Below, one piece after another: positions 17,885 through 27,022 of a stretch of DNA of 64,000 nt. Location: positions 2,852,001-2,916,000 of the forward strand of contig NZ_CP049037.1 of the NCBI RefSeq assembly GCF_011040495.1, given 5' to 3'. The notes below the pieces were generated by a model, which was given only the letters and a program-made list of their open reading frames with translations, made no database searches and had not been told where the DNA came from. Source of the DNA: Pseudohalocynthiibacter aestuariivivens. GTDB lineage: Bacteria; Pseudomonadota; Alphaproteobacteria; Rhodobacterales; Rhodobacteraceae. Numbering within the stretch: the stretch's first letter is position 1; each line of letters begins with the position of its first letter. The translations under genes were made by a program, and so were the position numbers.

Positions 17885-19003
17885 ATGCAGGATCTCAAGG
17901 GTCTGACAGTCGTATCGGTCGAACATGCGGTGGCGGCACCATTTGCCTCGCGTAAACTGGCCGATGCGGGCGCGCGGGTGATCAAGGTGGAGCGGCCCGA
18001 GGGCGATTTCGCCCGAGGCTACGATTCGCTTGTCGCCGGGCAAAGCTCATATTTCGTGTGGCTGAATGGCGGTAAGGAATCGATTGCGCTGGACCTGAAA
18101 TCAGACGCGGACAAGGCGATATTGCGCCGGATGATTGCGGCCGCGGATATCGTGATTCAGAACCTCGGCCCCGGCGTGATGGAGCGGCTGGGATTCGGGC
18201 TGGATGATCTATGTGCTGAATTCCCTGCGTTGATCGGGTGCTCTATTTCGGGCTACGGTCGGACCGGGCCGCGCGCCCGGCAAAAGGCGTATGATCTGCT
18301 GATTCAGGCCGAAAGCGGTTTATCAGGTATAACCGGAACGCCGCACGGTCCGGCGCGTGTCGGAACATCTGTTGTCGATATTACCGCTGGCATGACGGCA
18401 TACACCGCTATCCTGGAGGCGCTCATCGGGCGTGGCCTGACGGGCAGGGGGCGGCATATCGAAGTATCAATGTATCAAGCGATGGCCGAGTGGCTGAACG
18501 TGCCCTACCTACAGCACCGATACGGTGGCAAGACACCGGCCCGCGAGGGGCTGCGCCATCCCACGATTGCCCCCTACGGGCTGTTCACCTGCGGCGATGG
18601 ACAGGAATTGCTGATCTCCATCCAGAACGATCGCGAATGGGCAGCCTTGATGCGTGCGTTTGGCGTCCCCGAATATATTTCGGCGGACGGATTCGCCACC
18701 AATGACGACCGCGTGGCCAACCGCCCCGCCGTGGATGCACTGGTGCAGGGCTTGCTGGGCGGCCAGAGCCGCGAAGAGACGGCAGCCCTGCTAGATACTG
18801 TGCGGATCGCCTACGGGCGGTTGTCCAGTATGCAGGATTTGGTTGAACACCCGCAAAGCCGTTTTGCAGATATCCCGTTGACGGGCGGACCAGTGGCGAT
18901 GCTGGCCTCGGGTGCCGCCGTGGCAGGAGAGGCCGTTGCAGATTACGGGCCAGTCCCCGCGTTGGATCAGCACGGCGCAGTACTTCGACGCGAATTCGGA
19001 TGA
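17885..19003 (+). CDS. Family III CoA-transferase (CaiB/BaiF)
   Basis: 372 residues from the ATG at 17885, which has GGAG 9 bp upstream and gives the normal family N-terminus (LKGLTVVSVEHAVAAPFASR). The fold signatures are present: AGARVIKVERPEGDFARGYD with the catalytic Asp expected near D-Y-D/D-S, LNGGKESIALDLKS, GFGLDDL, and GRGRHIEVSMYQAMAEWLN. Transfers CoA between carboxylic acids. Divergent from LysR and hydratase, which suggests mesaconyl-CoA C1:C4 transfer or activation of itaconate/mesaconate (inference). Confidence 0.88.
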   Translation: MQDLKGLTVVSVEHAVAAPFASRKLADAGARVIKVERPEGDFARGYDSLVAGQSSYFVWLNGGKESIALDLKSDADKAILRRMIAAADIVIQNLGPGVMERLGFGLDDLCAEFPALIGCSISGYGRTGPRARQKAYDLLIQAESGLSGITGTPHGPARVGTSVVDITAGMTAYTAILEALIGRGLTGRGRHIEVSMYQAMAEWLNVPYLQHRYGGKTPAREGLRHPTIAPYGLFTCGDGQELLISIQNDREWAALMRAFGVPEYISADGFATNDDRVANRPAVDALVQGLLGGQSREETAALLDTVRIAYGRLSSMQDLVEHPQSRFADIPLTGGPVAMLASGAAVAGEAVADYGPVPALDQHGAVLRREFG

Positions 19004-19017
19004 ACGCGCGGTCGAGG

Positions 19018-21813
19018 CTAGTGTGCCTCGGCCCAGTTGGCTCCTTGTCCGGCATCAACGATCAGCGGCACATCCAGACGCACAGCAGGGTCAGATGCGC
19101 CCTCCATCACTTCTCGCGCGGCGGCAATCACGTCGTCCACAGCGTCCTTGTCGACCTCGAACAGCAATTCGTCATGCACTTGTAGCAGCATACGGCAGGG
19201 CAATCCCGCAATCGCGGCAGGCATGCGGATCATTGCACGGCGTATAACATCGGCAGCGGTACCTTGGATCGGCGCGTTGATCGCGGCGCGTTTGGCGAAC
19301 CCGGCGCGTGGCCCTTTGGCGGCAATCTCGGGCGTGTGGATCTTGCGGCCAAAGAGGGTCTGCACATGGCCGTGTTCCTTGGCGAATTCCACCGTCGCGT
19401 CCATATACGTCCGGATACCGGGGAACCGCTCGAAATACCGGTCGATGAACCCCTGCGCCTCGGCCCGTGGAATCCGCAGATTGCGAGCAAGGCCAAAGCC
19501 GGAAATCCCGTAGATGACGCCAAAGTTGATCGCCTTGGCGCGACGCCGCACCTCTGGTGTCATTTCGTCCATCGGCACATCGAACATCTCCGATGCAGTC
19601 ATGGCGTGAATGTCCTGACCGTCGCGGAAAGCATCCTTGAGCGCGGCAATATCGGCCACATGCGCCAGAATGCGCAGTTCGATCTGGCTGTAGTCGAGAC
19701 TGACCAGTGTTCGCCCTTCGGGGGCAATGAACGCCTCGCGAATACGGCGTCCTTCCTCGGTGCGCACCGGAATGTTTTGCAAGTTGGGATCGGTCGATGC
19801 CAGCCGTCCGGTGCTGGCCCCGGTCTGAACATAGGACGTGTGCACGCGCCCGGTGTCCGGGTCGATATGATCCTGCAACGCGTCTGTGTAGGTCGATTTC
19901 AGCTTGCTCAACTGTCGCCAGTCCAGCACCCGTGCGGGCAACTCATGCTCAGTCGCGAGATCCTCCAGCACGTCCGCACCAGTGGCATAGGCGCCGGTTT
20001 TGCCCTTTTTGCCGCCTTCCAGCGCCATTTCGTCGAACAGGATTTCACCCAGTTGCTTGGGTGATCCGACGTTGAAACTGCGACCGGCCAGCTCGTGTAT
20101 CTCGGCCTCCAGCCCTGCCATTTTCTGGGCAAAGGCATTGGACATCCGGCTGAGAACGTCGCGATCCACCAGTATTCCGTTGCGCTCCATCTGGGCCAGC
20201 ACCGGCACCAGCGGGCGCTCTAGCGTTTCATAGACAGTTGTGACCGCTTCGCGGTGCAGCATCGGTTTGAACGTGTGCCACAGGCGCAAGGTGATGTCGG
20301 CATCCTCGGCAGCGTAACCCACTGCCTCGTCCACTGGTACGCGGTCAAAGGTGATCGCGGATTTACCGGTGCCCAGCAGTGATTTGATCGGGATGGGCGT
20401 ATGTCCCAGATAGCGATCTGCAAGGGTGTCCATGCCATGATTGTGCAACCCGGCATTCAGCGCATAAGACATCAACATCGTGTCGTCGACGGGGGCAACA
20501 GTGATCCCGTGACCGGCAAAAATCTTGGCGTCGTATTTCATGTTCTGGCCGATCTTGAGGATGCTGGCATCCTCCAGCAGCGGCTTCAGTGCCGCCAGCA
20601 CGGCCTCCAGACCTAGCTGGTCCTCAGCCAGCTTGTCCGAGCCAAAGAGATCATCCGCCCCGCCTTCCTTGTGAGTCAACGGGATGTAACAGGCCTGTCC
20701 CGGCACCACGGCCAGACTGATCCCGACCAGATCGGCCTGCATTTCATTGAGTGACGTCGTCTCGGTATCCACCGCCACATATCCACGCGCCATAATCCGG
20801 TCGATCCAGACCTGTAACGCCGCCATATCGGTAACCTTTTCATAGCTCTCAGGCGCAATCGCGGGCCATTCGGGTGCGGCCTCTTTCGCCCCTTGCTGTG
20901 GGTTGTCGGCAATAACCGGCGGTTCTGCGTCCATCGCTTCGGCGACACGCTTGGTTAGTGTCCGAAACTCCATCTCGGCCAGAAACGCCAGCAATACATC
21001 CGGCTCCGCGTCGCGCACTTCCAGATCGTCCAGCCCGAAATCCAGCGGCGTGGCACAATCCAACTGCACCAATTGGCGCGACAGCCGGATCTGGTCGGCC
21101 TTCTCGATCAGCGTCTCGCGGCGCTTTGGCTGCTTGATCTCGCCTGCGCGTTCCAGCAATGTGTCCAGATCGCCGTATTCGTTGATCAGCAATGCGGCGG
21201 TCTTGATCCCAATCCCCGGCGCACCGGGAACGTTATCGACCGAATCGCCGGCCAGCGCCTGCACGTCCACCACCCGGTCGGGGCCAACGCCAAACTTTTC
21301 TTCGACACCTTCCACATCAATGCGCTTGTTCTTCATCGCATCCAGCATCTCGACGCCGCCGCCAACCAACTGCATCAGATCCTTGTCCGAGCTGATGATC
21401 GTCACCCGCCCGCCGGCGTCACGCGCCTGACAGCTGAGCGTTGCGATGATGTCGTCTGCCTCATAACCTTCGATTTCCTTGCAGGCGATGTTGAACGCTT
21501 CTGTCGCGCGCCGCGTCAGCGGCATCTGCGGGCGCAGATCCTCTGGCATTGCCTCGCGGTTGGCCTTGTACTCGGGATAAAGGTCATTGCGGAACGTGTG
21601 ACTGCCCTTATCAAAGATAACTGCCACATGTGTTGGCGCATCCGGCCCCGCATTATCATCAATATAGCGTTGCAGCATGTTGCAGAACCCGGCGACCGCA
21701 CCGATGGGCAGCCCGTCCGATTTGCGCGTCAGCGGCGGCAACGCATGATACGCGCGAAAGATGAAGGCAGAGCCGTCGATCAGGTGCAGGTGATGGCCTT
21801 TTCCGAATGACAT
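19018..21813 (-). CDS. polA: DNA polymerase I
   Basis: 931 residues with all three domains: 5' nuclease (1-290; FIFRAYHALPP, EGYEADDIIATL, SSDKDLMQLV, GDSVDNVPGAPGIG), 3'-5' exonuclease (about 340-530; VDTETTSL with Asp and Glu kept, so proofreading should be active), and polymerase A (540-931; STGRLASTDPNLQNIPVR, SLDYSQIELRILAH, RRAKAINFGVIYGIS, QVHDELLFEV). Removes RNA primers and fills repair gaps. Single gene; it ends 14 bp from the convergent CoA-transferase stop. Confidence 0.98.
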   Translation of the reverse strand: MSFGKGHHLHLIDGSAFIFRAYHALPPLTRKSDGLPIGAVAGFCNMLQRYIDDNAGPDAPTHVAVIFDKGSHTFRNDLYPEYKANREAMPEDLRPQMPLTRRATEAFNIACKEIEGYEADDIIATLSCQARDAGGRVTIISSDKDLMQLVGGGVEMLDAMKNKRIDVEGVEEKFGVGPDRVVDVQALAGDSVDNVPGAPGIGIKTAALLINEYGDLDTLLERAGEIKQPKRRETLIEKADQIRLSRQLVQLDCATPLDFGLDDLEVRDAEPDVLLAFLAEMEFRTLTKRVAEAMDAEPPVIADNPQQGAKEAAPEWPAIAPESYEKVTDMAALQVWIDRIMARGYVAVDTETTSLNEMQADLVGISLAVVPGQACYIPLTHKEGGADDLFGSDKLAEDQLGLEAVLAALKPLLEDASILKIGQNMKYDAKIFAGHGITVAPVDDTMLMSYALNAGLHNHGMDTLADRYLGHTPIPIKSLLGTGKSAITFDRVPVDEAVGYAAEDADITLRLWHTFKPMLHREAVTTVYETLERPLVPVLAQMERNGILVDRDVLSRMSNAFAQKMAGLEAEIHELAGRSFNVGSPKQLGEILFDEMALEGGKKGKTGAYATGADVLEDLATEHELPARVLDWRQLSKLKSTYTDALQDHIDPDTGRVHTSYVQTGASTGRLASTDPNLQNIPVRTEEGRRIREAFIAPEGRTLVSLDYSQIELRILAHVADIAALKDAFRDGQDIHAMTASEMFDVPMDEMTPEVRRRAKAINFGVIYGISGFGLARNLRIPRAEAQGFIDRYFERFPGIRTYMDATVEFAKEHGHVQTLFGRKIHTPEIAAKGPRAGFAKRAAINAPIQGTAADVIRRAMIRMPAAIAGLPCRMLLQVHDELLFEVDKDAVDDVIAAAREVMEGASDPAVRLDVPLIVDAGQGANWAEAH

Positions 21814-21913
21814 GCATCCCTCCCACGGTGTGTGCCTGACCGTATTGCCACGGCGCGCGTCAGGGGACCACCGTCATTTTCAAGCATGTGGTCATCCGTT
21901 GTTCAGCGCTTGG

Positions 21914-22360
21914 CTATTCGGGCGCTTCTATCATGTCGACACGTGTCGCATGACGTCCGCCTTCGAACTGGGCGGTCAGAAAGGCGTCCACAATCTCTAG
22001 TGCTAGCCCTTCGCCCACAACGCGCGCGCCCAGTGACAGCATGTTGGCATCATTATGTTCGCGGATCATCCGGGCCGAAAACGTATCTGAACACACGCCG
22101 CAGCGTATGCCCGCCACCTTGTTGGCCGCCATCATAATGCCCTGCCCGGTGCCGCATACAACAATGCCTAACCGACATTCGCCCGAGGCCACGCGCCGTG
22201 CCGCCGCCGCCCCGTGTAGAGGGTAATGCGTACTTTCAAATGAGGTCGGCCCGATATCGACAACCTCCCAGCCCTGCGCGGCAACATGATCGGCCACCGC
22301 CTGACGCAGGCCGATGCCTGCGTGATCACTGGACAGGACGACGCGGGTGTTGCTGCTCAT
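21914..22360 (-). CDS. rpiB: Ribose-5-phosphate isomerase B (RpiB/LacAB family)
   Basis: Interconverts ribose 5-phosphate and ribulose 5-phosphate. I place the start at 22360 (MSSNTRVVLSSDHAG), giving the usual 148 residues; the frame stays open to 22558 but that extension is arginine/proline-rich shadow sequence over the next gene. Signatures: SSDHAGIGLR, the active-site Cys in LGIVVCGTGQGI, and REHNDANMLSLGARVV. No strong ribosome binding site is seen before the chosen ATG. Confidence 0.93.
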   Translation of the reverse strand: MSSNTRVVLSSDHAGIGLRQAVADHVAAQGWEVVDIGPTSFESTHYPLHGAAAARRVASGECRLGIVVCGTGQGIMMAANKVAGIRCGVCSDTFSARMIREHNDANMLSLGARVVGEGLALEIVDAFLTAQFEGGRHATRVDMIEAPE

Positions 22361-22406
22361 GTAGGGGGCTTTCGTAATCAGACGGCGTGCTGGGTTCCGG
22401 CAGGAC

Positions 22407-22586
22407 CTAAACCTTGTCCTTGAAATCTTCGTGGATGATCTTGCAGTCGCAATAGGGGCATTCGACCCAGCCGAGTTCGGTCGGGATCTGAAGCCAGACG
22501 CGCGGATGACCCAACGCACCTTCACTGCCGTCACAGGCGACACGGTATTTGTCCACAATCCGCGTTTCGGGGGCTTGCGTTACCAT
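22407..22586 (-). CDS. zf-CHCC zinc-finger protein (NDUFS6-like)
   Basis: 59 residues from the ATG at 22586, preceded by AAAGGAAA. One compact zinc site: Cys in VACDGSEGALGHPRVWLQI, its His, and the CPYC pair, the pattern shared with the complex I subunit NDUFS6 C-terminus. Small bacterial relatives are common in Alphaproteobacteria and of unknown function. An upstream in-frame GTG at 22610 would add eight residues. It is divergent from the ABC ATPase. Confidence 0.85.
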   Translation of the reverse strand: MVTQAPETRIVDKYRVACDGSEGALGHPRVWLQIPTELGWVECPYCDCKIIHEDFKDKV

Positions 22587-22660
22587 CCGGGCGTTTCCTT
22601 TTGCCGTCACATATCCTAGGTCCAGTTATGAGCGATCCGAACCGCAGGAGCAAGAGCACC

Positions 22661-23590
22661 ATGACCGCGAACGCGATTGAAATCCGGGGCCTGCGCAAGA
22701 CCTATGCCGGGCGTCGTGGCGCGCCCGGCAAGGAGGCGCTGGGCGGCGTTGATCTGGATATTCCTACCGGGTCGGTTTTCGGCCTGCTCGGACCGAATGG
22801 CGCGGGCAAATCGACGCTGATCAATATCCTTGCCGGGCTGGTGATCAAAACGGCGGGCAGGGTGAACATCTGGGGCTTTGATCAGGACGTCAATCCACGT
22901 CAGAGCCGCGCTGCCATTGGCGTCATGCCGCAAGAGTTGAATCTCGATCCGTTCTTTACCCCCCGCGGCGCACTGGAGGTGCAGGCGGGTCTGTACGGTG
23001 TGCCGAAATCGCAGCGTCGCAGCGACGAAATTCTGCGTCTGATCGGACTGGAGGACAAGGCGCAGGCGTATGCGCGTACGCTGTCAGGCGGTATGCGGCG
23101 GCGGCTCTTGCTGGGCAAGGCGCTGGTCCATGCCCCGCATGTGCTGGTGCTGGACGAGCCGACGGCGGGGGTCGATATCGAACTGCGCCAGATGCTGTGG
23201 GAAAACATACGTCGGCTGAACGCCGAAGGCATGACCATCATCCTGACCACGCATTACCTCGAAGAGGCCGAGGAGATGTGCGACCAGATCGCCATTATAA
23301 ATCATGGTCAGGTTGTCGCGCGCGACAGCACCGCGAACCTGTTGGCGCGGCTTGATGCGCGCATGATGATCATCGTGCCCGAAGGCCCGACCGATACACT
23401 GCCCACCGGTGACGGGATCGAAGTGACTGAGCGCCCTGACGGTGCGATTGCTCTGACCTATCACGCGGGCCAGACCAACGCCGAGGCGGTGCTGGCCAGT
23501 GTGCGTGATGCAGGTATCCGCATCCGCGACGTGCGCACCGAACAGGCCGACCTACAGGATGTATTTCTGGAACTGACGCGCAGCCGCTGA
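22661..23590 (+). CDS. ABC transporter ATP-binding protein (ABC-2 / YadG-like)
   Basis: 309 residues from the ATG at 22661 (AGGAG 10 bp upstream; an ATG at 22628 would add 11 residues). Complete ATPase: Walker A GPNGAGKST, Q loop VMPQELNLDPFF, signature LSGGMRRRLLLGKAL, Walker B VLVLDEPTAGVD, switch His in TTHYLEE, and a C-terminal 80-residue domain found in drug/polysaccharide-type exporters. A matching ABC-2 permease normally sits next to such genes; none is in the window, and an IS element occupies the position 60 bp downstream. Exported substrate unknown. Confidence 0.88.
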   Translation: MTANAIEIRGLRKTYAGRRGAPGKEALGGVDLDIPTGSVFGLLGPNGAGKSTLINILAGLVIKTAGRVNIWGFDQDVNPRQSRAAIGVMPQELNLDPFFTPRGALEVQAGLYGVPKSQRRSDEILRLIGLEDKAQAYARTLSGGMRRRLLLGKALVHAPHVLVLDEPTAGVDIELRQMLWENIRRLNAEGMTIILTTHYLEEAEEMCDQIAIINHGQVVARDSTANLLARLDARMMIIVPEGPTDTLPTGDGIEVTERPDGAIALTYHAGQTNAEAVLASVRDAGIRIRDVRTEQADLQDVFLELTRSR

Positions 23591-23646
23591 CAGTGCCGCC
23601 CTGAGGGCTGACGCGCCACAGACAGGTCACGTGCTGCGCGCACGCC

Positions 23647-23670
23647 TTAGGGGCACCTCGATTTTTGACT
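23647..23670. repeat. Left end of IS: TTAG target duplication and terminal repeat
   Basis: TTAG at 23647-23650 is the target-site duplication; the terminal inverted repeat starts at 23651 with GGGCACCTCGATTTTT. The first 11 bases match the other end at 10 positions. TTAG fits the YTAR target preferred by IS5-group elements. Confidence 0.85.
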
Positions 23671-24935
23671 GTTTCTGCTCGGGTGTTGTGCTGTCAGCCG
23701 CATGAGGCGCGCGTGTTGTCAGCCGATGTCGCCTTGGAGCGCCCCAAGGCCTACGGCCCCCCGCCTTTGATGTGTTGCTTTTCCGGCCGTGCGGCCTGAT
23801 TTCCGCGCCCCGGGGTCACGCCGGGCACGGGCTCAGGCGTCGCAACTGGCCGAGACGTCGCATATTGTAGGCGAGGTTCGTCATCCCGATCTTCGCCTTG
23901 GCCCGCACCATGCCAATCGTGCGCACCAGCTTGCCACCCATGTCGTTGGCCTGCGCGCCGAAGACATGCTCGACCCGCGCGCGCACCGCGGATTTCGTCC
24001 TGTTGCTGCCCTTGGCCTGTTCGGTCAACGGCTTGCCGCGTCTGCCCTTGCGGTGGATGTGGCTCTTCAATTTCAGGGCGCGCAGCTTGGTCTCTATCTC
24101 CTCGGATCGATAGGCCGGATCCGCCCAGACACCGGCGCCGGTATTGTTCCGCGTCAACAGGTGGTCCACCGCTTGGCTGTCGTGCAGGGCGGCATCGCTG
24201 ACGTGGTAGCGGCGCACGAGCTTGTGCTTGCGGTCCACATTCACGTGGTTCTTGTAGCCGTAATGGCTCTTGCCATGTTTCTTGGTCCAGCGCGCATCCA
24301 CATCCTTCTGACTGCGCTTCGCTGGCTTGTCGGCCCAATCCTCGGGCACCTCTCCGTTCTTGATCGCCTTGTTCTCATCGCGCGTATTGTGATTGCGAGG
24401 CACCGGAACGATGGACGCATCCAGGATCTGGCCGCCCCGCGCGATATAGCCCTGCCGCGACAGATAGTCGTCGAACTGGTTGAACAGCGCCTCGACCATG
24501 CCCGCCTGCGCCAACGCCTCGCGATACAGCCACACCGTCTTGGCGTCCGGCACACGATCCTGCAGGCCAAGCCCAAGAAACCGCATGAACGAGAGCCGGT
24601 CGCGCACCTGGTACTCGATCTGGTCGTCGGACAGGTTGTAAAGCGCGCTCAGCACCAGCGTCTTGAACATCAGCACCGCATCCATGGGCTTGCGTCCCGC
24701 GCGCGACTTGCGCTCCGCATCGGGCTTGCGCCAGACTCGCTCCAAGGTCGGGCGAAACTCTTCCCAGGGCACGACGGCGTCGATCTCGACCAGCGGGTCC
24801 TTCTTAGCGTCCAGACTCGCGTAGCGGTCTGAAAGATCAAAGAAACCCATCTGCGTCATCGTTACACCCCAAGCCGCGGAACACCCCGGCCGTCATACCG
24901 CAGCGGCAAGGTCAGGGCAATTTTTCGAGGCGCCC
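23651..24935 (-). mobile_element. Complete IS5-family insertion sequence (1285 bp)
   Basis: Defined by imperfect terminal inverted repeats (GGGC[A/G]CCTCGA at both ends), a 4-bp TTAG duplication on each side (23647-23650 and 24936-24939), and one full-length DDE transposase on the minus strand. Ends, duplication and an intact reading frame suggest a recent insertion. It lies between the convergent ABC ATPase and the HIT gene. Confidence 0.93.
23816..24859 (-). CDS. IS5-family transposase
   Basis: 347 residues, undisrupted. N-terminal DUF772-type domain (about 15-105, with FRPTLERVW and LLFKTL-like MFKTLVLSALYNLSDDQ), then the DDE_Tnp_1 catalytic domain: first Asp in ILDASIVPVPRN, second Asp in VWADPAYRSEE, and the Glu in RARVEHVFG within the Y/R-E-K signature. 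Cuts and joins the element ends with a 4-bp stagger. A plus-strand frame of nearly the same length over this gene is only its shadow. Confidence 0.95.
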   Translation of the reverse strand: MTQMGFFDLSDRYASLDAKKDPLVEIDAVVPWEEFRPTLERVWRKPDAERKSRAGRKPMDAVLMFKTLVLSALYNLSDDQIEYQVRDRLSFMRFLGLGLQDRVPDAKTVWLYREALAQAGMVEALFNQFDDYLSRQGYIARGGQILDASIVPVPRNHNTRDENKAIKNGEVPEDWADKPAKRSQKDVDARWTKKHGKSHYGYKNHVNVDRKHKLVRRYHVSDAALHDSQAVDHLLTRNNTGAGVWADPAYRSEEIETKLRALKLKSHIHRKGRRGKPLTEQAKGSNRTKSAVRARVEHVFGAQANDMGGKLVRTIGMVRAKAKIGMTNLAYNMRRLGQLRRLSPCPA

Positions 24936-24939
24936 TTAG
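24916..24939. repeat. Right end of IS: terminal repeat and TTAG target duplication
   Basis: The terminal repeat ends at 24935; its reverse complement reads GGGCGCCTCGAAAAATT. TTAG at 24936-24939 is the second copy of the target site. Its first three bases are the reverse complement of the TAA stop of the HIT gene, so the duplication restores that stop. Confidence 0.88.
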
Positions 24940-25319
24940 GTTTTAAGCGGAATCATCCGACCCATGTTACGCCCGCCCAGAATATGCACATGCAGATGCG
25001 GTACGTCCTGCACGCCGTTCTCACCGGAATTGGCAATCATCCTGTAGCCACCCTGATCGTCGCCGGGAACCACGCCCTTGATCCGGCACACCTCGGCGAT
25101 CGCGCGGGTGAAATCGACGATCTCGGCGTCCGATGCCTCTGACGCGAAATGGTCATAGGTGACATATGGCCCCTTCGGGATCACCAACGTATGCACCGGC
25201 GCTTCGGGTGCGATATCCTCAAAGGCCAGCGTATGTTCGGTTTCCAGCACAGTTGTGTTGGGAATTTCGCCGCGCAGGATCTTGGCAAAAATGTTCTGGT
25301 CGTCATAGGCGTAGGGCAT
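24936..25319 (-). CDS. HIT-family protein (histidine triad nucleotide-binding, HinT-like)
   Basis: 127 residues from the ATG at 25319, with GAGGA 8 bp upstream; the frame stays open to 25388 but the conserved start is MPYAYDDQNIFAKI. Family features: ILRGEIPNTTVLE, LAFEDIAPEAPVHTLVIPK, and the histidine triad HLHVHILGG. HinT enzymes hydrolyse aminoacyl- or other adenosine phosphoramidates. The IS lies against its last codon yet leaves the TAA intact; only the 3' untranslated region has changed. Confidence 0.95.
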   Translation of the reverse strand: MPYAYDDQNIFAKILRGEIPNTTVLETEHTLAFEDIAPEAPVHTLVIPKGPYVTYDHFASEASDAEIVDFTRAIAEVCRIKGVVPGDDQGGYRMIANSGENGVQDVPHLHVHILGGRNMGRMIPLKT

Positions 25320-25444
25320 GTTCGTCCTCAATGCGTATTCTGTTGCAAAAGCGATGTCGCAGACATCGCGAAACGCCGCGCAATACACAAGCGTTTCATG
25401 CGCGCGGCCAAACTATCGTGCCATAAGCCTCATATCAAAAGGCG

Positions 25445-27022
25445 CTAATCGGCAAACAGGTGGTCGGACTGCGCAATCTGACGCGCCTTGTCATGCGAGA
25501 TGTCCAGAAAGTTTGATAATGGCGCGGCGTTTTCCTCTGCGTCGCGCGCTTCACTGATGATGTAGTGATGCTCGAACTCGGCATCGCGAATTTTATCGCT
25601 CTCGAACGTCATGTCACCTCGGATGGTGGGCAGCAACCGCTCCAGCGTTTCGGCACTGGTCTGTTCCCCGGCGAGGCCGACGCGCATGGCGTGCCCGATC
25701 AGATACTCGTCCGAGAACACACATTGCACTTCCAACATGCGGGTCGTGGACCGGTCGCTGGCGAAATCCTGCAACAGGTCCAGCGCGCTGGGGTCCATGC
25801 AGACAATCATCTGATCGGTCTCGTAATAGTCGAACAGCATACGCATCAGCGCCCGGCGGTGACGTGTCCGTTTACCCAGACTGGTCTGAATGCCTCCCAG
25901 ATCGGGCAGATCGGTATGCTCTTCGTTAAAGAGATATTCGATCGCAGGAACGTTGGTAACCTGCCGGATCTGCTCCAGCAGCCGCTTAGCCACATGCCAT
26001 TTCTTGCAGATCACGATCATCAGCTCGCGCTGACGTCCCAGTGTGCTTTCCGTTTCCCAGAACCGACTGGCAAAGCGGCGGCCGATCCGGCCGCGGCCTG
26101 TCAAGAACTTGAACAGGCTGGTGCCCTCGTTCGATATCTTGAACTCTGCCTTGTCGTTCGAGTACAGCGCGCCCAGCCGCTGTTTCAGCTCAATCGCCTC
26201 GGGACTGATCTTGCGCGCAAAGAGAAAATCCTGTCCCAAGAGCAGATCATAGTGATCGTTATAGAAGGTCTGGGGCATCCCGTATTCAGTGAACATCAAA
26301 AAGGTCAGCGTGCGCGTACGGATCTCGCTGTCTGGCACCAGATGCCGCACTACGGTTTGAAAGAACGTCTCGTCCGGAATCCAGGTGGTCCGAAAGAACC
26401 GCATCACGTCACGCCGCTTGCGGGTGAAGTCCAGAATCCATTCCACGGTGCGGCGGCGCAGGCACCACCACTGGCTGCCGATCTGCACCTGAATGTCATG
26501 CGGAATATCGCGCTTCAGGCCAAACCGCTGCTGTAGGTGAAAGGATGTATCGAACAACCACTTGTGTTTACGCTCGTTAAAGAAGTGGCGATAAATCAGC
26601 CGCTCTTCCTTCATCCCGGTTTTGATCCAATCACTGTCGAAATAATCGAAACTCTCGATGTAATCCACGTCCTCGGCATCGAGAAAGTCATGCGCATAGC
26701 GGGCCGATTTGATCGCCGCACAATCACCCGATAGCATGTAGAAATGCGTGGCTCGCGGAAACGCCTGTACCGCGGCCTCGACCGCCAGAAGTGTCGCCTG
26801 CACCAGACTCCATTCGCCCCAGCCGCATTTTATGCGTTTGCGGGCAAAGGTAACATTGGGATTGTCCGCCAGCGCCGCCTTGATTTGCTGAAAATCCTCG
26901 GGCTTTGCACGGCCATCGAAATGGATCGCGATGTAATCGCCAGCAGCGGTCAGCATCTCTGCCTGCCCGATGATTGCCTCGGGGCCTTTGTGGCATAAAA
27001 GGATGTAGGCGATTTTTGCCAT
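25445..27022 (-). CDS. GT14-type (core-2/I-branching) glycosyltransferase with DUF5928 domain
   Basis: 525 residues. Residues 1-270 match the beta-1,6-N-acetylglucosaminyltransferase-like fold: IAYILLCHKGPEAI, IHFDGRAKPEDF, KCGWGEWSLVQATL, THFYMLSGDCAAIKS, GSQWWCLRR and the acceptor Glu region WIPDETFFQTVV. The C-terminal half (about 290-525) is the DUF5928 extension found in Rhodobacterales proteins. No signal peptide, so it acts on the cytosolic side. A sulfotransferase gene is divergent 258 bp away, which hints that both decorate one surface glycan (inference). Confidence 0.85.
   Translation of the reverse strand: MAKIAYILLCHKGPEAIIGQAEMLTAAGDYIAIHFDGRAKPEDFQQIKAALADNPNVTFARKRIKCGWGEWSLVQATLLAVEAAVQAFPRATHFYMLSGDCAAIKSARYAHDFLDAEDVDYIESFDYFDSDWIKTGMKEERLIYRHFFNERKHKWLFDTSFHLQQRFGLKRDIPHDIQVQIGSQWWCLRRRTVEWILDFTRKRRDVMRFFRTTWIPDETFFQTVVRHLVPDSEIRTRTLTFLMFTEYGMPQTFYNDHYDLLLGQDFLFARKISPEAIELKQRLGALYSNDKAEFKISNEGTSLFKFLTGRGRIGRRFASRFWETESTLGRQRELMIVICKKWHVAKRLLEQIRQVTNVPAIEYLFNEEHTDLPDLGGIQTSLGKRTRHRRALMRMLFDYYETDQMIVCMDPSALDLLQDFASDRSTTRMLEVQCVFSDEYLIGHAMRVGLAGEQTSAETLERLLPTIRGDMTFESDKIRDAEFEHHYIISEARDAEENAAPLSNFLDISHDKARQIAQSDHLFAD

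Noticed and set aside
23789..24832. 347-codon plus-strand frame over the IS element
   Set aside because: Shadow of the transposase on the other strand; no family features, while the minus frame has a full DDE domain.
25565..26536. 323-codon plus-strand frame
   Set aside because: Lies inside the glycosyltransferase gene on the minus strand, which has clear motifs.
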